A stretch of DNA of 36,396 nt, from the NCBI GenBank assembly GCA_022496185.1, contig WTXG01000327.1:1-36396 (forward strand), given 5' to 3'. Below the pieces are notes generated by a model that was given only the letters and a program-made list of their open reading frames with translations, made no database searches and had not been told where the DNA came from. The position numbers and the translations under genes were made by a program. Of the stretch, positions 10,041 to 20,874 are shown one piece after another. Origin of the DNA: Multifurca ochricompacta (Eukaryota > Basidiomycota > Agaricomycetes > Russulales > Russulaceae). The first letter of the stretch is position 1. Every line of letters begins with the position of its first letter.

Positions 10041-12276
10041 TCAACTGACCCAGTCGATGTCCTGCGCATCTGTAGCGGTGCGTGACGCATGTCCATTCTT
10101 CCGCGATGTTGCCGGCAATGGGCGAATCCATAACTTCACGTGACCGACCCTAGTACCGGTTAGTAACCAGCGTGGGAGGAAAGTGATGGCAGTCAAGATG
10201 TCGTTCTCGAGTTGCTTGACGAGAACCGGCTGCACGATCGCAACCTCGTTGCGGGATGGCGCAGGGTGATACCGCGGAAGTGGGCCTTCTGCGCCGAGTG
10301 GCTGTAGATGGAGTGTTGAGCGGTCTGCCGTAAGTGTGTCACCGCGCCGACGCGCTGCAAGAGAGAGAGTCGAGGCCATAGAGAGACGATGATGGTGTGA
10401 GTGTAACTTTGGACGATGTAATATTCCACTCGAAAAGTCCCACTAAGGCACGTCAAGTTAGTGCCTAATCGGCAAGGATGTGGTGAACCTACAAGGATGA
10501 GTTTGTTATCCTCCCCAACGCTGCCAAAGCGGTACGCTCTCCCATCACATCGGAGGTCATCAAAGGCAAGTCCAGACAGGAAGGATGAATGCCCTTGACA
10601 GCGAGCAATGACGCGCTGCTCCCATGGCGAGAAGATATTCACCATGTCATCTTGGCCGCCCGTCTTATGAGAGAAATAATCAGAGAAGCAGATCCACCAA
10701 CGACTTGACGTGAACTCACAATAATGAAACGGCCGTCCGGTGACCATGCCACACACGTCAGTGAGCCAAAATAAGCCGCATAGCAATCCACAAGTCTGAA
10801 GATCGACCATCCATAAAACAACCTGACATAAGAAGCAGGAAGAAGGAAGAGTGCATACTGTTCTGCTAACGCGTCTATCACGCGTAGACATCCGTCCTCA
10901 GATATAGCTGCAACATACTTGACATCGGGTGAGAAGACGAAGTCTACGTAAATCAAATCTTATTCTTAACTTTCCTTGTCGATTATGATGAGTGAACTTA
11001 CCGACGACACTCCGCTTCGACACCTTCCAATGGCTCACAGGATTCTTGGCAGCCTTATCCTTGTCACCTCTTCCACCACCTCCGGATGCCCCGGCTCCAT
11101 TCACAGGATGCCAAGGGGGCATCGTGACGAAGATGCTATCTAATGGGTTCCACTCCCCCGCCGAGGGACTCCCTTCGGTGGAAGGGGGGATCAGATCATT
11201 TGATAGTGGGCGCGAAGGGGACGGTTGGGAAGCGGTTGGAGCTTGTGCGGTAAATACGCCATCATCACGGTCTTTGTCATAAACAATTATCGTCCCATCC
11301 GCATGCGACACGAGGAAAAGGTTTGGAGAGGATGGGACCCATCGTACAGCCGTACAGGGTGAGTTGGATATACGACCCTGCGATGCATGGCCGTTTCACC
11401 GAGCTGCGAATAAACCTCGCCGATGGTCTTACCTGCTTGTTCAAACGACCGTATCGTAATGTGATTGGGTCTACGGCCATCGTGAGATTTGCGACCAATA
11501 TGAGACAATAGCAGACAAAACAAAATGTTACCTAGCCAAATGAGATCGCCAGTTTGGAATCCGATGATCAGGTCCATATGCTCATGAGAAGCAGTGGAAT
11601 GATTCACGTCGTGACATGTTGGATGGGCAGCGAACGCAACTCGAGCCAGGGTTTCCTATGAGGAAGAGAGTTCAGCTCATCGAAAGAGGTGGGACTTGCA
11701 CAATGCGCTTACCTTAGCTTTGACACCGGCCTCCACCCAGTAGATGTTCTTCGCGGAGTTGTAGAACAGATAGGTCACTTCTCCTTGCTTGGCTTGCAGC
11801 GTCTTGGCAAGACCTTCTATACACTGCACTCGGGTGATGAATGTTGAAGATGTTGTACGCATGTTATGTTTTGGACGCGATAGTGCCCTACGCTTGCCAC
11901 CCGCGGGTGGGCTAAAGAGCCCATGATTTTGGTCGGGCACGCCAATCGATGTTGATGGGGTCACATCCTGTGGACTTCCAACGTCGGGTGAGGTAGCCTC
12001 CTCGGGCGTCTCACCACTTGAAACGCTGACACCATCCTCCTTTGCGGAGGTCGGCGCAAGGCCTTTCTCTTTCCAGAAGTCCTTTCCACCACCTAGAAGT
12101 TGGCCAAGACCTGGCATGGCCGGTTGCTTTGTTGCAGGGAAGCGCACCGTGATGGTAGATAAGCGTGTTGGGTACGTTGGAACGGGTGCATTGTGAATGA
12201 CAGGGATTGGTTTGTGATCCTCTGTAACAGAGTAAACGCCTTCGGGTGCGACGAAAGTGAGCTCGTTCTCCATCAT
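10041..12276 (-). CDS. creC: CreC / WDR20-family WD40 protein
   Basis: WD40 scaffold. In Aspergillus CreC binds and stabilises the deubiquitinase CreB in carbon catabolite control; the animal relative WDR20 activates USP12/USP46. The model starts MMENELTFVAPEGVYSVTED. It then gives HPTCHDVNHSTASHEHMDLI with IIGFQTGDLIWL, DPITLRYGRLNKQ, TAVRWVPSSPNLFLVSHADG and TIIVYDKDRDDG. A Pro/Ser/Gly-rich insert follows, then NPVSHWKVSKRSV, DFVFSPDVKYVAAISEDGCL, LTCVAWSPDGRFI, GGQDDMVNIFSPWEQRVIAR, YRFGSVGEDNKLIL and WDFSSGILHRP. The end is a characteristic C-terminal block with AIVQPVLVKQLENDILTAI and VGHVKLWIRP. All introns are GT-AG and the frame is intact throughout. It is transcribed away from the BCKDH gene across a 203-bp shared promoter. 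Confidence 0.95.
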
Positions 12277-12479
12277 CAGCTCAACGGAAGCTTGGAGCGC
12301 GCGGCTACGGAGCTGTCGAGCTATTTACTTTGAGAATTGTCACCGTCGCTCCAAGTCTGGCTGGCCGGTCACGTCCTCGGGATTTCACCCAGTGCGGAAT
12401 GAGGAATGAGAGAAGTCCCGGTCTCGGATCATGATCATACATATACTCATCCTCTCAAACCACTGTGACCATCCCTACT
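12277..12479. promoter_or_regulatory. Divergent promoter between creC and BCKDH E1-beta
   Basis: Only 203 bp separate the two start codons, which point away from each other. No clear TATA box is visible. This places a carbon-repression component and a branched-chain amino-acid catabolic subunit under one control region; co-regulation is an inference. Confidence 0.6.
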
Positions 12480-14137
12480 ATGACTACCCACTCCATCGCC
12501 CCAGCTGTGCGCGCAGTCAGACGTCTGAGCCCCTTAACTGTGCGTACAATATTTTTCATTCTCATTTTCATTTTCACTGTTTTAAAAGCAAAACTATCAC
12601 CGCCAAAATTGAACAGTTCTCGTTTGGCGCACGACGCTGGGAGTCGACCGGAGCGGAACCTCCGCCTGCCGGTGGTCATCTTCCATCTATTGCTACTTCC
12701 AAAATCCTTCGTGGTACACGCGAGGCAGCCCTACGCACACCTGGTATTAAGTGGCTAGATGAAGATGGAAGTTCCCCGTTGCAAAACACGATAGGTGGTC
12801 GTGAGACGCGCAAAATGAACGTCTATCAAGCCGTCAGGGATGCAATGGGGTATGTGGCCTCGATTGGGACATCGTAGTGATGACTTAGGTTTGAGTTCAG
12901 CATTACCCTTTCTAAAGACGATACAGCTATCGTCTTTGGTGAAGATGTCGCTTTTGGCGGAGTGTTCAGGTGTACCATGGTAAGCGCCTGTTTGTTTTCA
13001 CCAGCGCTACAATTTCATCAATATAACGTCGGCAGGGTTTGGCGGAAGAGTTTGGTAGGCTATCAAGTTCTTATACGCTACCTGTTCTAAAATGCATTCA
13101 CCAGGACGTGAGCGAGTCTTTAATACCCCTCTCTCAGAGCAAGGCATCGCCGGTTTTGGTATCGGTGTTGCGTCAATGGGTCAAACAGCCATCGCGGAGA
13201 TCCAGTTCTCTGACTACATATTCCCCGCTTTTGACCAAGTGCGTGCTATCATCGTTTATTGTCAACGTACAGCTTTGGACAGTAAATCATAGCTTGTGAA
13301 TGAAGCTGCGAAGTTTCGGTATCGCAGTGGTGGTCAGTTTAACGTTGGGGGCCTAACGGTACGGACACCGACAATGTCCGTTGGTCATGGAGGACTGTAC
13401 CATTCACAAAGTCCAGAAGGTTTCTTTATGGGCGCTTCAGGGCTAAAGGTCAGCTGGATAACAGCCCTTTTGGAACAACTCACCCAACTGCAGGATAGAT
13501 CGTTATCCCGCGCTCTCCCATTCAAGCCAAAGGGCTCCTGCTCGCCTCGATACGCGACCCTAACCCGGTCATCTTCATGGAGCCCAAGATTCTCTATCGT
13601 TCCGCGATTGAACAAGTCCCGATCGACGACTTTGAGCTCCCACTCGGACGTGCAGAGATTGTCGTGCCCGGTGCCGACCTGACACTGCTCACGTGGGGGA
13701 CGCCCATATTCCACTGTGAGACGGCCCTCTCGCTACTCTCCGAACCGCCTGCCTCGCTCGCGTCAGTCGTGCCAGAGTCAGCGCGCGGCGCACGGGTCGA
13801 GCTCATCGATTTGCGCACTATACTCCCCTGGGATATAGAGACAGTGGTCGAGAGTGTTAAGCGCACTGGACGGCTAGTGATTGTGCACGAGGCGAGCCGT
13901 ACTGCAGGTGTCGGCGCGGAGATCGCGGCGGAGATACAGTCCAAGGCATTCCTTAAGCTACACGCCCCCGTGAGGCGTGTTACTAGTTGGGAGTAAGTGT
14001 GATTCACTTCTATCTCTGTACACGACAGAAAATTCTGACGATTTTGCAGTACGCCTGTTGGGCTGCAATACGAAAAGTTCATCATACCGGATGCTATTCG
14101 TGTTCTGGACGGTATTTTGGAAACATTGGCATTTTAA
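12480..14137 (+). CDS. Branched-chain 2-oxoacid dehydrogenase E1 beta subunit, mitochondrial
   Basis: Beta subunit of the E1 decarboxylase (thiamine-diphosphate dependent) in the mitochondrial BCKDH complex for Leu/Ile/Val breakdown. The N-terminus [20 protein letters not shown] is Arg-rich and lacks acids, fitting a targeting peptide. It continues with [156 protein letters not shown] and [17 protein letters not shown]. The stop is at 14135-14137. At least seven short introns are all GT-AG with clean joins, for example GTATGT...CTTAG after AVRDAM. The characteristic E1-beta strings ([15 protein letters not shown]) are complete. Confidence 0.96.
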
Positions 14138-14261
14138 TGCATGAAGCACATTAATGTCTATGTGTAATGTATCATAATAGCATCTATACAACAATCAAAT
14201 AGTAAATAAATAAAAACCTTTCCTTTGCGGGTAAAGTGTACCACGTGGCAGAATTTAATAG

Positions 14262-14269
14262 AAAAAAAA
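14262..14269 (-). terminator. Pol III terminator of the tRNA-Ser gene
   Basis: A run of eight T on the minus strand begins two bases after the tRNA 3' end. Confidence 0.85.
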
Positions 14270-14271
14270 TC

Positions 14272-14363
14272 GACACCAGCAGGATTTGAACCTGCGCTCC
14301 CAAAGGGAAACAGATGGCGAACGAAATTCGAATCTGTCGCCTTAACCACTCGGCCATAGTGTC
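14272..14363 (-). tRNA. tRNA-Ser(CGA) with an 11-nt intron
   Basis: The reverse strand folds as a class II tRNA. The 7-bp acceptor stem is GACACTA with its partner TGGTGTC, allowing wobble. The D-arm is GGCCGAGTGGTTAAGGC. The anticodon arm is ACAGA-TTCGAA-(intron)-A-TCTGT with anticodon CGA. The variable arm is long (TTCCCTTTGGGAGC), and the T-arm contains GGTTCAAATCC. The 11-nt intron TTTCGTTCGCC sits one base after the anticodon, the canonical position. The genomic copy ends at GGTGTC without CCA, as expected in eukaryotes. Confidence 0.95.
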
Positions 14364-14470
14364 CCTGACCATTCGACATTTCAAATTACATTATATTCCT
14401 GGCTTTTGCATCCCTCCTTGACCCTTGAAAGCCCTGAAAGCTTCAGGGAGCAGCTTTGAACAACTACCAG

Positions 14471-15888
14471 ATGAACCCTTCAACGCAGGGACTAACACTA
14501 CACCTTTGGCCCTCAAAGTGGAATCTCCCCTCCATCGAACCTTCCTGTATCGTAGCCGCATTCTACCTTCAGCTTGCACTTCCAGGACGTTTCTCAATCC
14601 AAGAATGCACCAACCCAGATTTGTCCCCCAGTGGTGGGTTAGTGTTAGCTAAGGCTGTTTTCCCCACGTTGATACGTTCTTCGAAGGCCAGCTGCCGTAT
14701 CTCACCCATGGTCATCACACTGTCGCCCCTCTGTCCTCTATCTTGAAGTATGTGGCTGCTCTGACGCCTGCCTCCATTTCCCCCGTCACCGGGCCCGACG
14801 CGCCTGAACCGGGGTTTTCCGCTGATGTTGACGTGTTGCTCGACCCTTCAGACCGTGCACTGCGCACAGCTTGGATCGCTCACGCTGAATCAGCGCTCGG
14901 GGACCTTGTGGTGCGTTGGTTTTTCCTTCCAAGGTGCTAGTGGTTGACAATATGTTACCTTCTTTAGGCCTATGTCTTTTACTCGATCCCAGCAAACTAT
15001 GCTGCGATCACGCATCCCACCCTGTCGTCTTTCTACAAAGTTCCACAGTCTTACTATGTTCCCAAACGTATTTGCCAGGCGCACCAAGCACGCCTTCAAG
15101 CCAATGGATTATGGAATACCCCCGGGGAAGAGACTGAGGCAGAAAACCCCAAGCGCTTTGACGAGAAAAAAGAGAAAGAGGATCCAAAGCAGATATATAA
15201 AAGCGCATTTCAGCGCGAGCGGGTGAGTTACTCAAGTGGTTTTTCAAGCGCAGCCAGCTTGATTTTATCCGGGTAAACAGGTCTTAGAAAAGTCGCGTGC
15301 GGCATTTGGTCTCTATTCGAGGCTGCTAGGCGACAAGAACTTTTTCTTTTATGATAGGTAAGCGGTGTCAGTAACTAACTGGCACTCACCGGACTGAGGT
15401 CTTCTAGGCCAACTACGCTGGACCTGGTGCTAGCAGCACATATCTTGCTTCTCGTTCATGCACCGCTCCCCGATACATTACTTTCGTCGCTGCTCAGCTC
15501 GTCGTACCCTACTCTTCTCTCGCACGCACGCCGCGTGCTCGCCGCTGCAACACCCACCGTCCCCGTACACCCACCGGAGCGTTATAGGCTGAGCGCTCTG
15601 CTGCCGTATCCGAGCTTCCGCACTTGGTGGAGTGAACCACGTCCCCCAAAAAGTGAAGAGGAGAAGCGATTTGAACGCATGCGGTGGCGCTGGATTGGTC
15701 TCGCCATCCTTGGGTCGGTTGGATATTGGTTCATCTGGGGACCCAAACTTCGATTTGTGAAGGTGGAAAATGGAGATGGAGATGAGAACTTGGCGATTGT
15801 AGTAGGAGGTGAGACTGTTGGTCTTGACATAGGTGATGAGGCGGACGATGGGGTTGACGAGGAAGTGGATGATAATGCAAACGCTTGA
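14471..15888 (+). CDS. SAM37 / metaxin-type subunit of the mitochondrial outer-membrane sorting complex
   Basis: Cytosol-facing GST-fold subunit of the SAM complex, which inserts beta-barrel proteins into the mitochondrial outer membrane. Start MNPSTQGLTLHLWPSKWNLP is followed by FYLQLALPGRFSIQECTNPD, then SPSG|QLPYLTHGHHTVAPL across a 53-nt intron. The middle reads LSSILKYVAALTPASI, ALRTAWIAHAESALGDLV, AYVFYSIPANYAAITHPTLS and YYVPKRICQAHQARLQANGL. The GST-C part reads SRAAFGLYSRLLGDKNFFFY and PTTLDLVLAAHILLLVHAPL. A C-terminal hydrophobic segment (WRWIGLAILGSVGYWFIWG, near 15690-15745) followed by an acidic tail fits a tail anchor. All introns are GT-AG. Family assignment rests on the LHLWP...SPSG-LP...LSSI pattern and the tail anchor. 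Confidence 0.88.
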
Positions 15889-15961
15889 AATACGGTTTCT
15901 TACGGGCCGGGATCCGAATTAAGTGTTGACATCGTCATCGACGTTGACGTTGAAAGCAAAG

Positions 15962-17338
15962 ATGACTCTCTTTCGTCTACGACATCCTAAAGGCGTTTCA
16001 ACTTTAGAACTTGACATAGAGACAGCCAAAGTACAGGATCTCCTCCAAGCCATATTATCCATATCAGGGATTCCTCCATCTGCGCAAGATCGTGCGCTTC
16101 AAACTTGTCCTGCTCAACTCACACTCTCATATCTGTCGCAGTCAAAGTTGGATACCCACCGCGCTCCCTCACAGCGGTCATTCCGGAGCTCCCGCTCTCC
16201 AGTCTTGGTGTGGCGCCCGGTGATCAGTTAATCGTCGTACGAAAGTCTGGCTCCGCGGCACCTCCGAGCGTCACTCCCACTGCGCCACCATCGTCTGCAA
16301 ACCCACGCGCTACCCTCGTCAACTCTCCCGCTTCTTCTCTCTCTCATCCGCCACCTAACCCGAGACCGGCTGCCCCTGCTTTTTCTACGCCACAGAGAGA
16401 TGGGCCCGATTTCATAGAGACGGGGGGCGGTTATCTCGTCCATCGGGTGCGAATTATGGATATATGGCATCTGAGGAGTATTTTTTTTCTAAGGACGTTC
16501 ATTTGCAGATCGTGCCGGATGACAACTCGTGTATGTTTGCCTCTGTCGCGCTTGTCTTCGAGCAAGACATGCAAATGGCGCCCGTGATCCGGCAGAGTAC
16601 GCCACCGCGGGTTTCATCGCGTACCGCTTTTCTCACCCGTTCCCGCAGCCGTAGCGGAAGCGATTCAGAGGGACCCAGAGACCTGGAGTGACGCCGTCTT
16701 AGGGTACCGAATACATTTCCCACCTACCCACCCATTATTTCATTTTTTCTCTCTCTTGTCTTTGCTGATCCTTACTCTTTCGCGCTTTTCGCGCAACTCA
16801 AATAGACACCCGCGTGAGGAGTACATTCACAGGATCCTCTCTCCGAACTCCTGGGGAGGCGCCATCGAGCTCACAATTCTCGCTGCACACTATGGTGCCG
16901 AGATCGCGAGCGTCGATGTCGAGACGGGCCGTATCGACCGCTTTGGTCCCCATGACAGTGAGGTGGAGAATCGCGCGCTGCTCATTTATTCTGGGGTTCA
17001 TTATGACGCCGCCGTGCTCGCTCCCGCACCCGACGCGCCCCAAGAATTCTGCGCGAGTCTTGTGCCCGCTGTCGGTGCTGAAGGCGACCGTATTCTTGAT
17101 GCGCTGCAGGCGCTTGCAACCAAGCTGCGGGAAAAACACGCGTACACGAATATGGCGACGTTCGATTTGAGGTGCGAGGTGTGTTAGACTTGTTGTTATT
17201 CATGTCAGACAGCGTGGAAACTGACAAACCTTCGAATGTGTGTGTTGTCACGAGGTCTGCGGGAAGGGGATTAAAGGCGAGAAAGAGGCGCGTGCGCACG
17301 CGTCTGAGACGGGCCATATCAAGTTTGGCGAATTCTAG
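15962..17338 (+). CDS. OTU1 / YOD1-type ubiquitin thioesterase
   Basis: Deubiquitinase acting with Cdc48/p97 in ER-associated degradation. The N-terminal UBX-like domain reads MTLFRLRHPKGVSTLELDI and continues to GYPPRSLTAVIPELPLSSLG with APGDQLIVVRKSG. A Pro/Ser/Ala-rich linker follows. The OTU core has IVPDDNSCMFASVALVFEQD with the catalytic Asp and Cys in D-D-N-S-C, then RDPETWSDAVLG, REEYIHRILSPNSWGGAIEL, AHYGAEIASVDVETGRIDRF, and IYSGVHYDA with the catalytic His. The C-terminal C2H2 finger is DLRCEVCGKGIKGEKEARAH ending ETGHIKFGEF. Introns are GT-AG. The start lies 73 bp after the SAM37 stop; the 3' end faces the AIG2 gene across 135 bp. Confidence 0.95.
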
Positions 17339-17473
17339 AGTATCCTCTATTCCAACGGAGTTGTGTGCCTTGTACAAGGAATGATTGTAGTACTACCCAC
17401 CACCAGATTCTGTCCTACTCTAACAACGCATGTTCAGAGTATGTCTCGACAGCGGCTCTCAGCTCTCATAAAT

Positions 17474-18349
17474 CTAGATTCTATCCGGGATAATCTCCCC
17501 GCGGAGCCTTTCTTGCACCCTGTCAACTTCCCCATAATGCTCTTCATCCTTCTTGCCTTCGTCAATCCATTTCCACGCATTGTTCCTAACGAACTCTTCG
17601 AAAGACCAGAGCTCCTTGTCCAGATCGTCATCATCCTGACACCAGACGTATGTCTGTGCGGGAATGGTATGCGCTAACTCGTTCTCAGATGGAAGCGGGG
17701 GAAGGTCTGCCGGAATGAGATTGCCCTCTATTGCATCAGACGTCTCGGCGTCGGCTGGAACGGGCGTAAATGGGCTGAGAGGGTGAACAAACACCCCCGA
17801 GCGTATATATTCCTGTTCCCAAAAACGTTGAGCAACGAAATAAGTAAATTTAGCTTGTCAAAACAGTTCATAAAAAGAAGAGAAGGAGAGGGAGAGATAA
17901 TATGACTAGGAATACGTGCATTTCCTTCAAATATGTCGAGAAGCGCGACATCCCTATTGGTAAGACCGTTTACTAGCGTTCCACGGACGCTCTTATCCTC
18001 TGGCGTAAGCTCGCGCTCGAACAATTTCCTGCTCCGCTCATATGGTAGGATAGCGGGGTAATCTGCGATCTGATGTAGGTCACCTGGATCAGTAAAACGA
18101 AAACGAAGAAAATGAAAAAATGAGAGGCGAGATGCAGCGAGTGCAGACATACTTTGATTTTATGCCTCGTATAACCCTGTGATGTTCAAACACTACGTCA
18201 GACGCGTCCTACTCAACGATCGCGTCTGGCTAGAATAGACCGACCGTCAGGATGGCGGGACAAATGCTTAGGTGGCTGGCATCATTATTGAGCACTCGCT
18301 TCAGGATCTTAGGGTGCATCAGGGTCCCATAGAAGAATCCAGATGTCAT
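17474..18349 (-). CDS. AIG2-like gamma-glutamylcyclotransferase family protein
   Basis: The family has the gamma-glutamylcyclotransferase fold; the exact substrate in fungi is uncertain. The N-terminus MTSGFFYGTLMHPKILKRVL holds the signature Y-G-T-L glycine loop. It is followed by NDASHLSICPAILT, GYTRHKIK, then DYPAILPYERSRKLF, EDKSVRGTLVNGLTNRDVAL and LLDIFEGN, EYIRSGVFVHPLSPFTPVP, and the tail QTYVWCQDDDDLDKELWSFE with FVRNNAWKWIDEG. The join FEGN|EYIRS needs a GC-AG intron (17813-17919). The donor after HKIK (near 18152) lacks one G for the expected D-Y-P-A-I frame, perhaps a lost base in GG. The C-terminal half is a single clean exon. The gene is convergent with OTU1. Confidence 0.85.
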
Positions 18350-18359
18350 GAATGTGAAA

Positions 18360-19390
18360 GTTAGGTGTTGTGGGAGGAGGAAGTTGGAAGAGTTGGATGG
18401 TTACAAGTTCAGGATAGTATTATCATGATAACAAAGGACAATCTGGTTGCACCCATATCAACTGAAAGGAGATAAGATCGTTGTTGAGCCAGGATGCCGG
18501 AGTCAAGATGTTGGAGCCAAGATGCTGGAAACAAAAGAGTTCATATAGAAGAACATTTTACCCTACCTCTTGTGTGTTCAAGTACATAAGGCCCTTCGAC
18601 ACTCACTAAAACTCACTGTGTTGCACATATGTCTTTCTGCATGTGTCAACAGAACAAGTCAAGCCTATGATGTGCAGCCTACACAGGTCTATGCAATGAG
18701 CCTAATCATCATGCACAAAGGGCAAGGATTTGATAGTGAGGCAAGAGCCTCTACTGGAGTTCTGGTGAGTTGAGTCCTTCTTAAGTTGCACACTTAAGAA
18801 GACTGAAGACAGTTTCCAAGGACCTTTGATTGGTCAAGAGAACAGACTTGGAGTCTGCCCCTCCAACTACAAGGCTTTAAATACACTGTACCTACAATGA
18901 GATCATAGTTGTTGAGTCCCATGTCTAGACTGAAGTCTGGGTAAATTCAAGAGAAGCATCTGATAAGAGTTGAAAGCAAAACAATGAAAATGAAAATGAA
19001 TTCAAGCCTCAGCAATGGTGATTCATCACACATTGTCAACTGCAGGTTGTGTGCAAGGGTTTTTGGAAAGGGAGATGAAAGTAGGAGCCAAAGTGTGAAG
19101 ATATGGAGAGAACAGCTCAATGACAAGGGATGAGAAGCCTTCTGTAATGCCTCAGTGAGGGGTGGCATCACACACACACCAGGCACATTCCTTATCTCCA
19201 CTACTTCACCTGAACCACTTTCCCATCTGCTTTTTTTGCTCATTGTAATTAATTTCAACTCTCCACACATGTTCCCCCTCAGTAGTTACTATGTACCTGT
19301 AGTAGCCATGCAATTTGGGCACGGCCCTGAAGCACCACAAACAAATTCGATTTTGAAAAAAAGAAAGGAAAAAGAGTATATCCTCTGGAT
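18360..19390. repeat. CpG-poor, LTR-like non-coding block
   Basis: About 1 kb with hardly any CG dinucleotides and many TG/CA, unlike the CG-rich genes on both sides. It has an ATTGGTC box (CCAAT reversed) near 18830 and a TATA-like CTTTAAATACAC near 18873, together with a strong hairpin just upstream. This looks like the promoter part of an LTR. No matching second LTR, primer-binding site or target duplication was found, so a solo or decayed LTR is only a suggestion. No gene is seen. Confidence 0.4.
18777..18801. repeat. Perfect hairpin, 10-bp arms
   Basis: CTTCTTAAGT, a 5-nt loop TGCAC, then the exact inverted ACTTAAGAAG. It lies about 75 bp before the TATA-like box of the putative LTR. 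Confidence 0.85.
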
Positions 19391-19525
19391 CACATGACTG
19401 ATTGTGTAACATCATGGTTCGCGTCGCGTCGGCCCCTCGAAATGTCCATCTGCTGCTCACGGTCAATCCAGTCTCCGCTTCGCTTCTCATTCAAATATTG
19501 TTCCAGCCATCACATAGTCTTCAAT

Positions 19526-20874
19526 ATGTCACAGAAGCGCACAGCGAGCTCAAGTAAAAGAAAGGCGGAATCAGACTCAAACTCGGATGGCGTGAAACCC
19601 GTCGAATCCAAGAACGCGAAGAAAGCAAAAGTCACCGTGTCAGACGTGGCCGAGGACAATGGCGGCGGTCTTGCTCCCAACGGGCAGCCAACCAACAAAG
19701 TCCTCCCTGTCAAGATATCGTTTCCTCCGCGCGCTGAAGATACATCACGTATTGTGTCTTGGAATATCTGTGGTCTGGCTTCCAGCCAAAAAAAGGTGAG
19801 TTAACGCGACAAGTAACACGCACGCTTTAGGAGGACTGAAAAATTGCGTGTCTAACAGGGTTTCAAGTACTATGTAGAGGCTGAAGACCCGGACATCTTG
19901 ATTCTCACAGAGACCAAGGTGAGCACAGACCACGTAGCTTCCACCTGACGAGGGGTCATGGCAACGACAGGTCAACGATGAACCCGCTGACTTGGCACTT
20001 GCCAGTCGATTCCCATACAGATACTGGTCAATATCTGAAAAGAAGACATACTGTACGATCTTCCATCTAGGTTGTTCTCGACAATTTATTGAACGTTCTC
20101 TGCTAGCGGGAACTGCAATCCTCTCGAAACATAAACCACTCAGTGTCGATAAAACGTTACCAGGCCATCCGGATCCTAAGTCAATAAAAGGCCGTATAGT
20201 CACTCTCGAGTTTGAGGGTTACTATGTTGTCGGGACATATGTCGTCAATGCTGGGCAAGGCTTGAAGGTTCGTCTGTTCGCACGAGCACTGTTCCCCTTA
20301 CATTACGCGTCGTTGTAGACTCTTGAAGCGAAGAAAACATGGAATCACCATTTCGAGGCTTACATCCGCGATCTCGACAGGAAGAAACCGGTCATATGGG
20401 CCGGTGATCTCAACGTCGCACCCACTGCCATCGGTACGTCTACCCCAGCTGTTGTCGGGCTCTACTTGACCTCCTCAGACTTGAGTAATCCGAAGACAAA
20501 CTGGAACAAATCTGCTGGTTACACAGAGGCTGAGACCTCCGCGTTTGCACGGATCTTGAATCCGCCGAACTGCGACGCGGGCAAGTTGGTCGATGTCTGG
20601 CGAAAGCTCCACCCAGACGACCACCATTATACCTACTTTTCGTACCGATTCAACTGTCGTGCGAAAGGCATTGGGTGGCGACTCGATGCGTGTAAGTGAT
20701 CACGTCGGAATGTGCACATTGCTGCAGCTGACGCGACGTGGAATTGTCTGCGCAGTCGTCCTTAGTGAGCGAATCGTGGACCGTGTCAAGACGTGCGAGA
20801 TTCGCAGTGAGATATATGGTGCATCGGACCACTGCCCGATTGTTCTCGAAATTGCTCCTGCAGACGTGTCCTAA
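19526..20874 (+). CDS. APE1-type AP endonuclease (exonuclease III family)
   Basis: Cuts DNA 5' to abasic sites in base-excision repair. A basic, Ser-rich N-terminus with NLS-like runs (SSSKRKAES, KNAKKAKV) precedes the core. The core reads RIVSWNICGLASSQKK (metal/AP-site Asn), GFKYYVEAEDPDILILTETK (metal-binding Glu in TETK), ADLALASRFPYRYWSISEKK, and TYSGTAILSKHKP across an intron. It continues with IKGRIVTLEFEGYYVVGTYV, VIWAGDLNVAP (catalytic Asp), PDDHHYTYFSYRFNCRAKGI, GWRLDA and IYGASDHCPIVLEI (catalytic Asp-His). All key residues are present and all introns GT-AG. No C-terminal GRF zinc finger is seen, so it is APE1-like rather than APN2-like. Two further in-frame ATG codons lie upstream at 19394 and 19442. 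Confidence 0.95.

Noticed and set aside
10193..10891. Minus-strand open frame of 232 codons within creC
   Set aside because: It reads through introns in the wrong frame; the spliced WD40 model is intact and conserved.
10992..11282. Plus-strand open frame inside creC
   Set aside because: It is antisense to the Pro/Ser/Gly-rich insert of CreC; the minus-strand reading is conserved.
13594..14085. Minus-strand open frame of 163 codons
   Set aside because: Antisense shadow of the BCKDH E1-beta exon.
18367..19340. Complete LTR bounded by TGTTGTGGG and CCACAAACA
   Set aside because: The ends are only roughly inverted and the flanking five bases do not match, so the boundaries are not supported.
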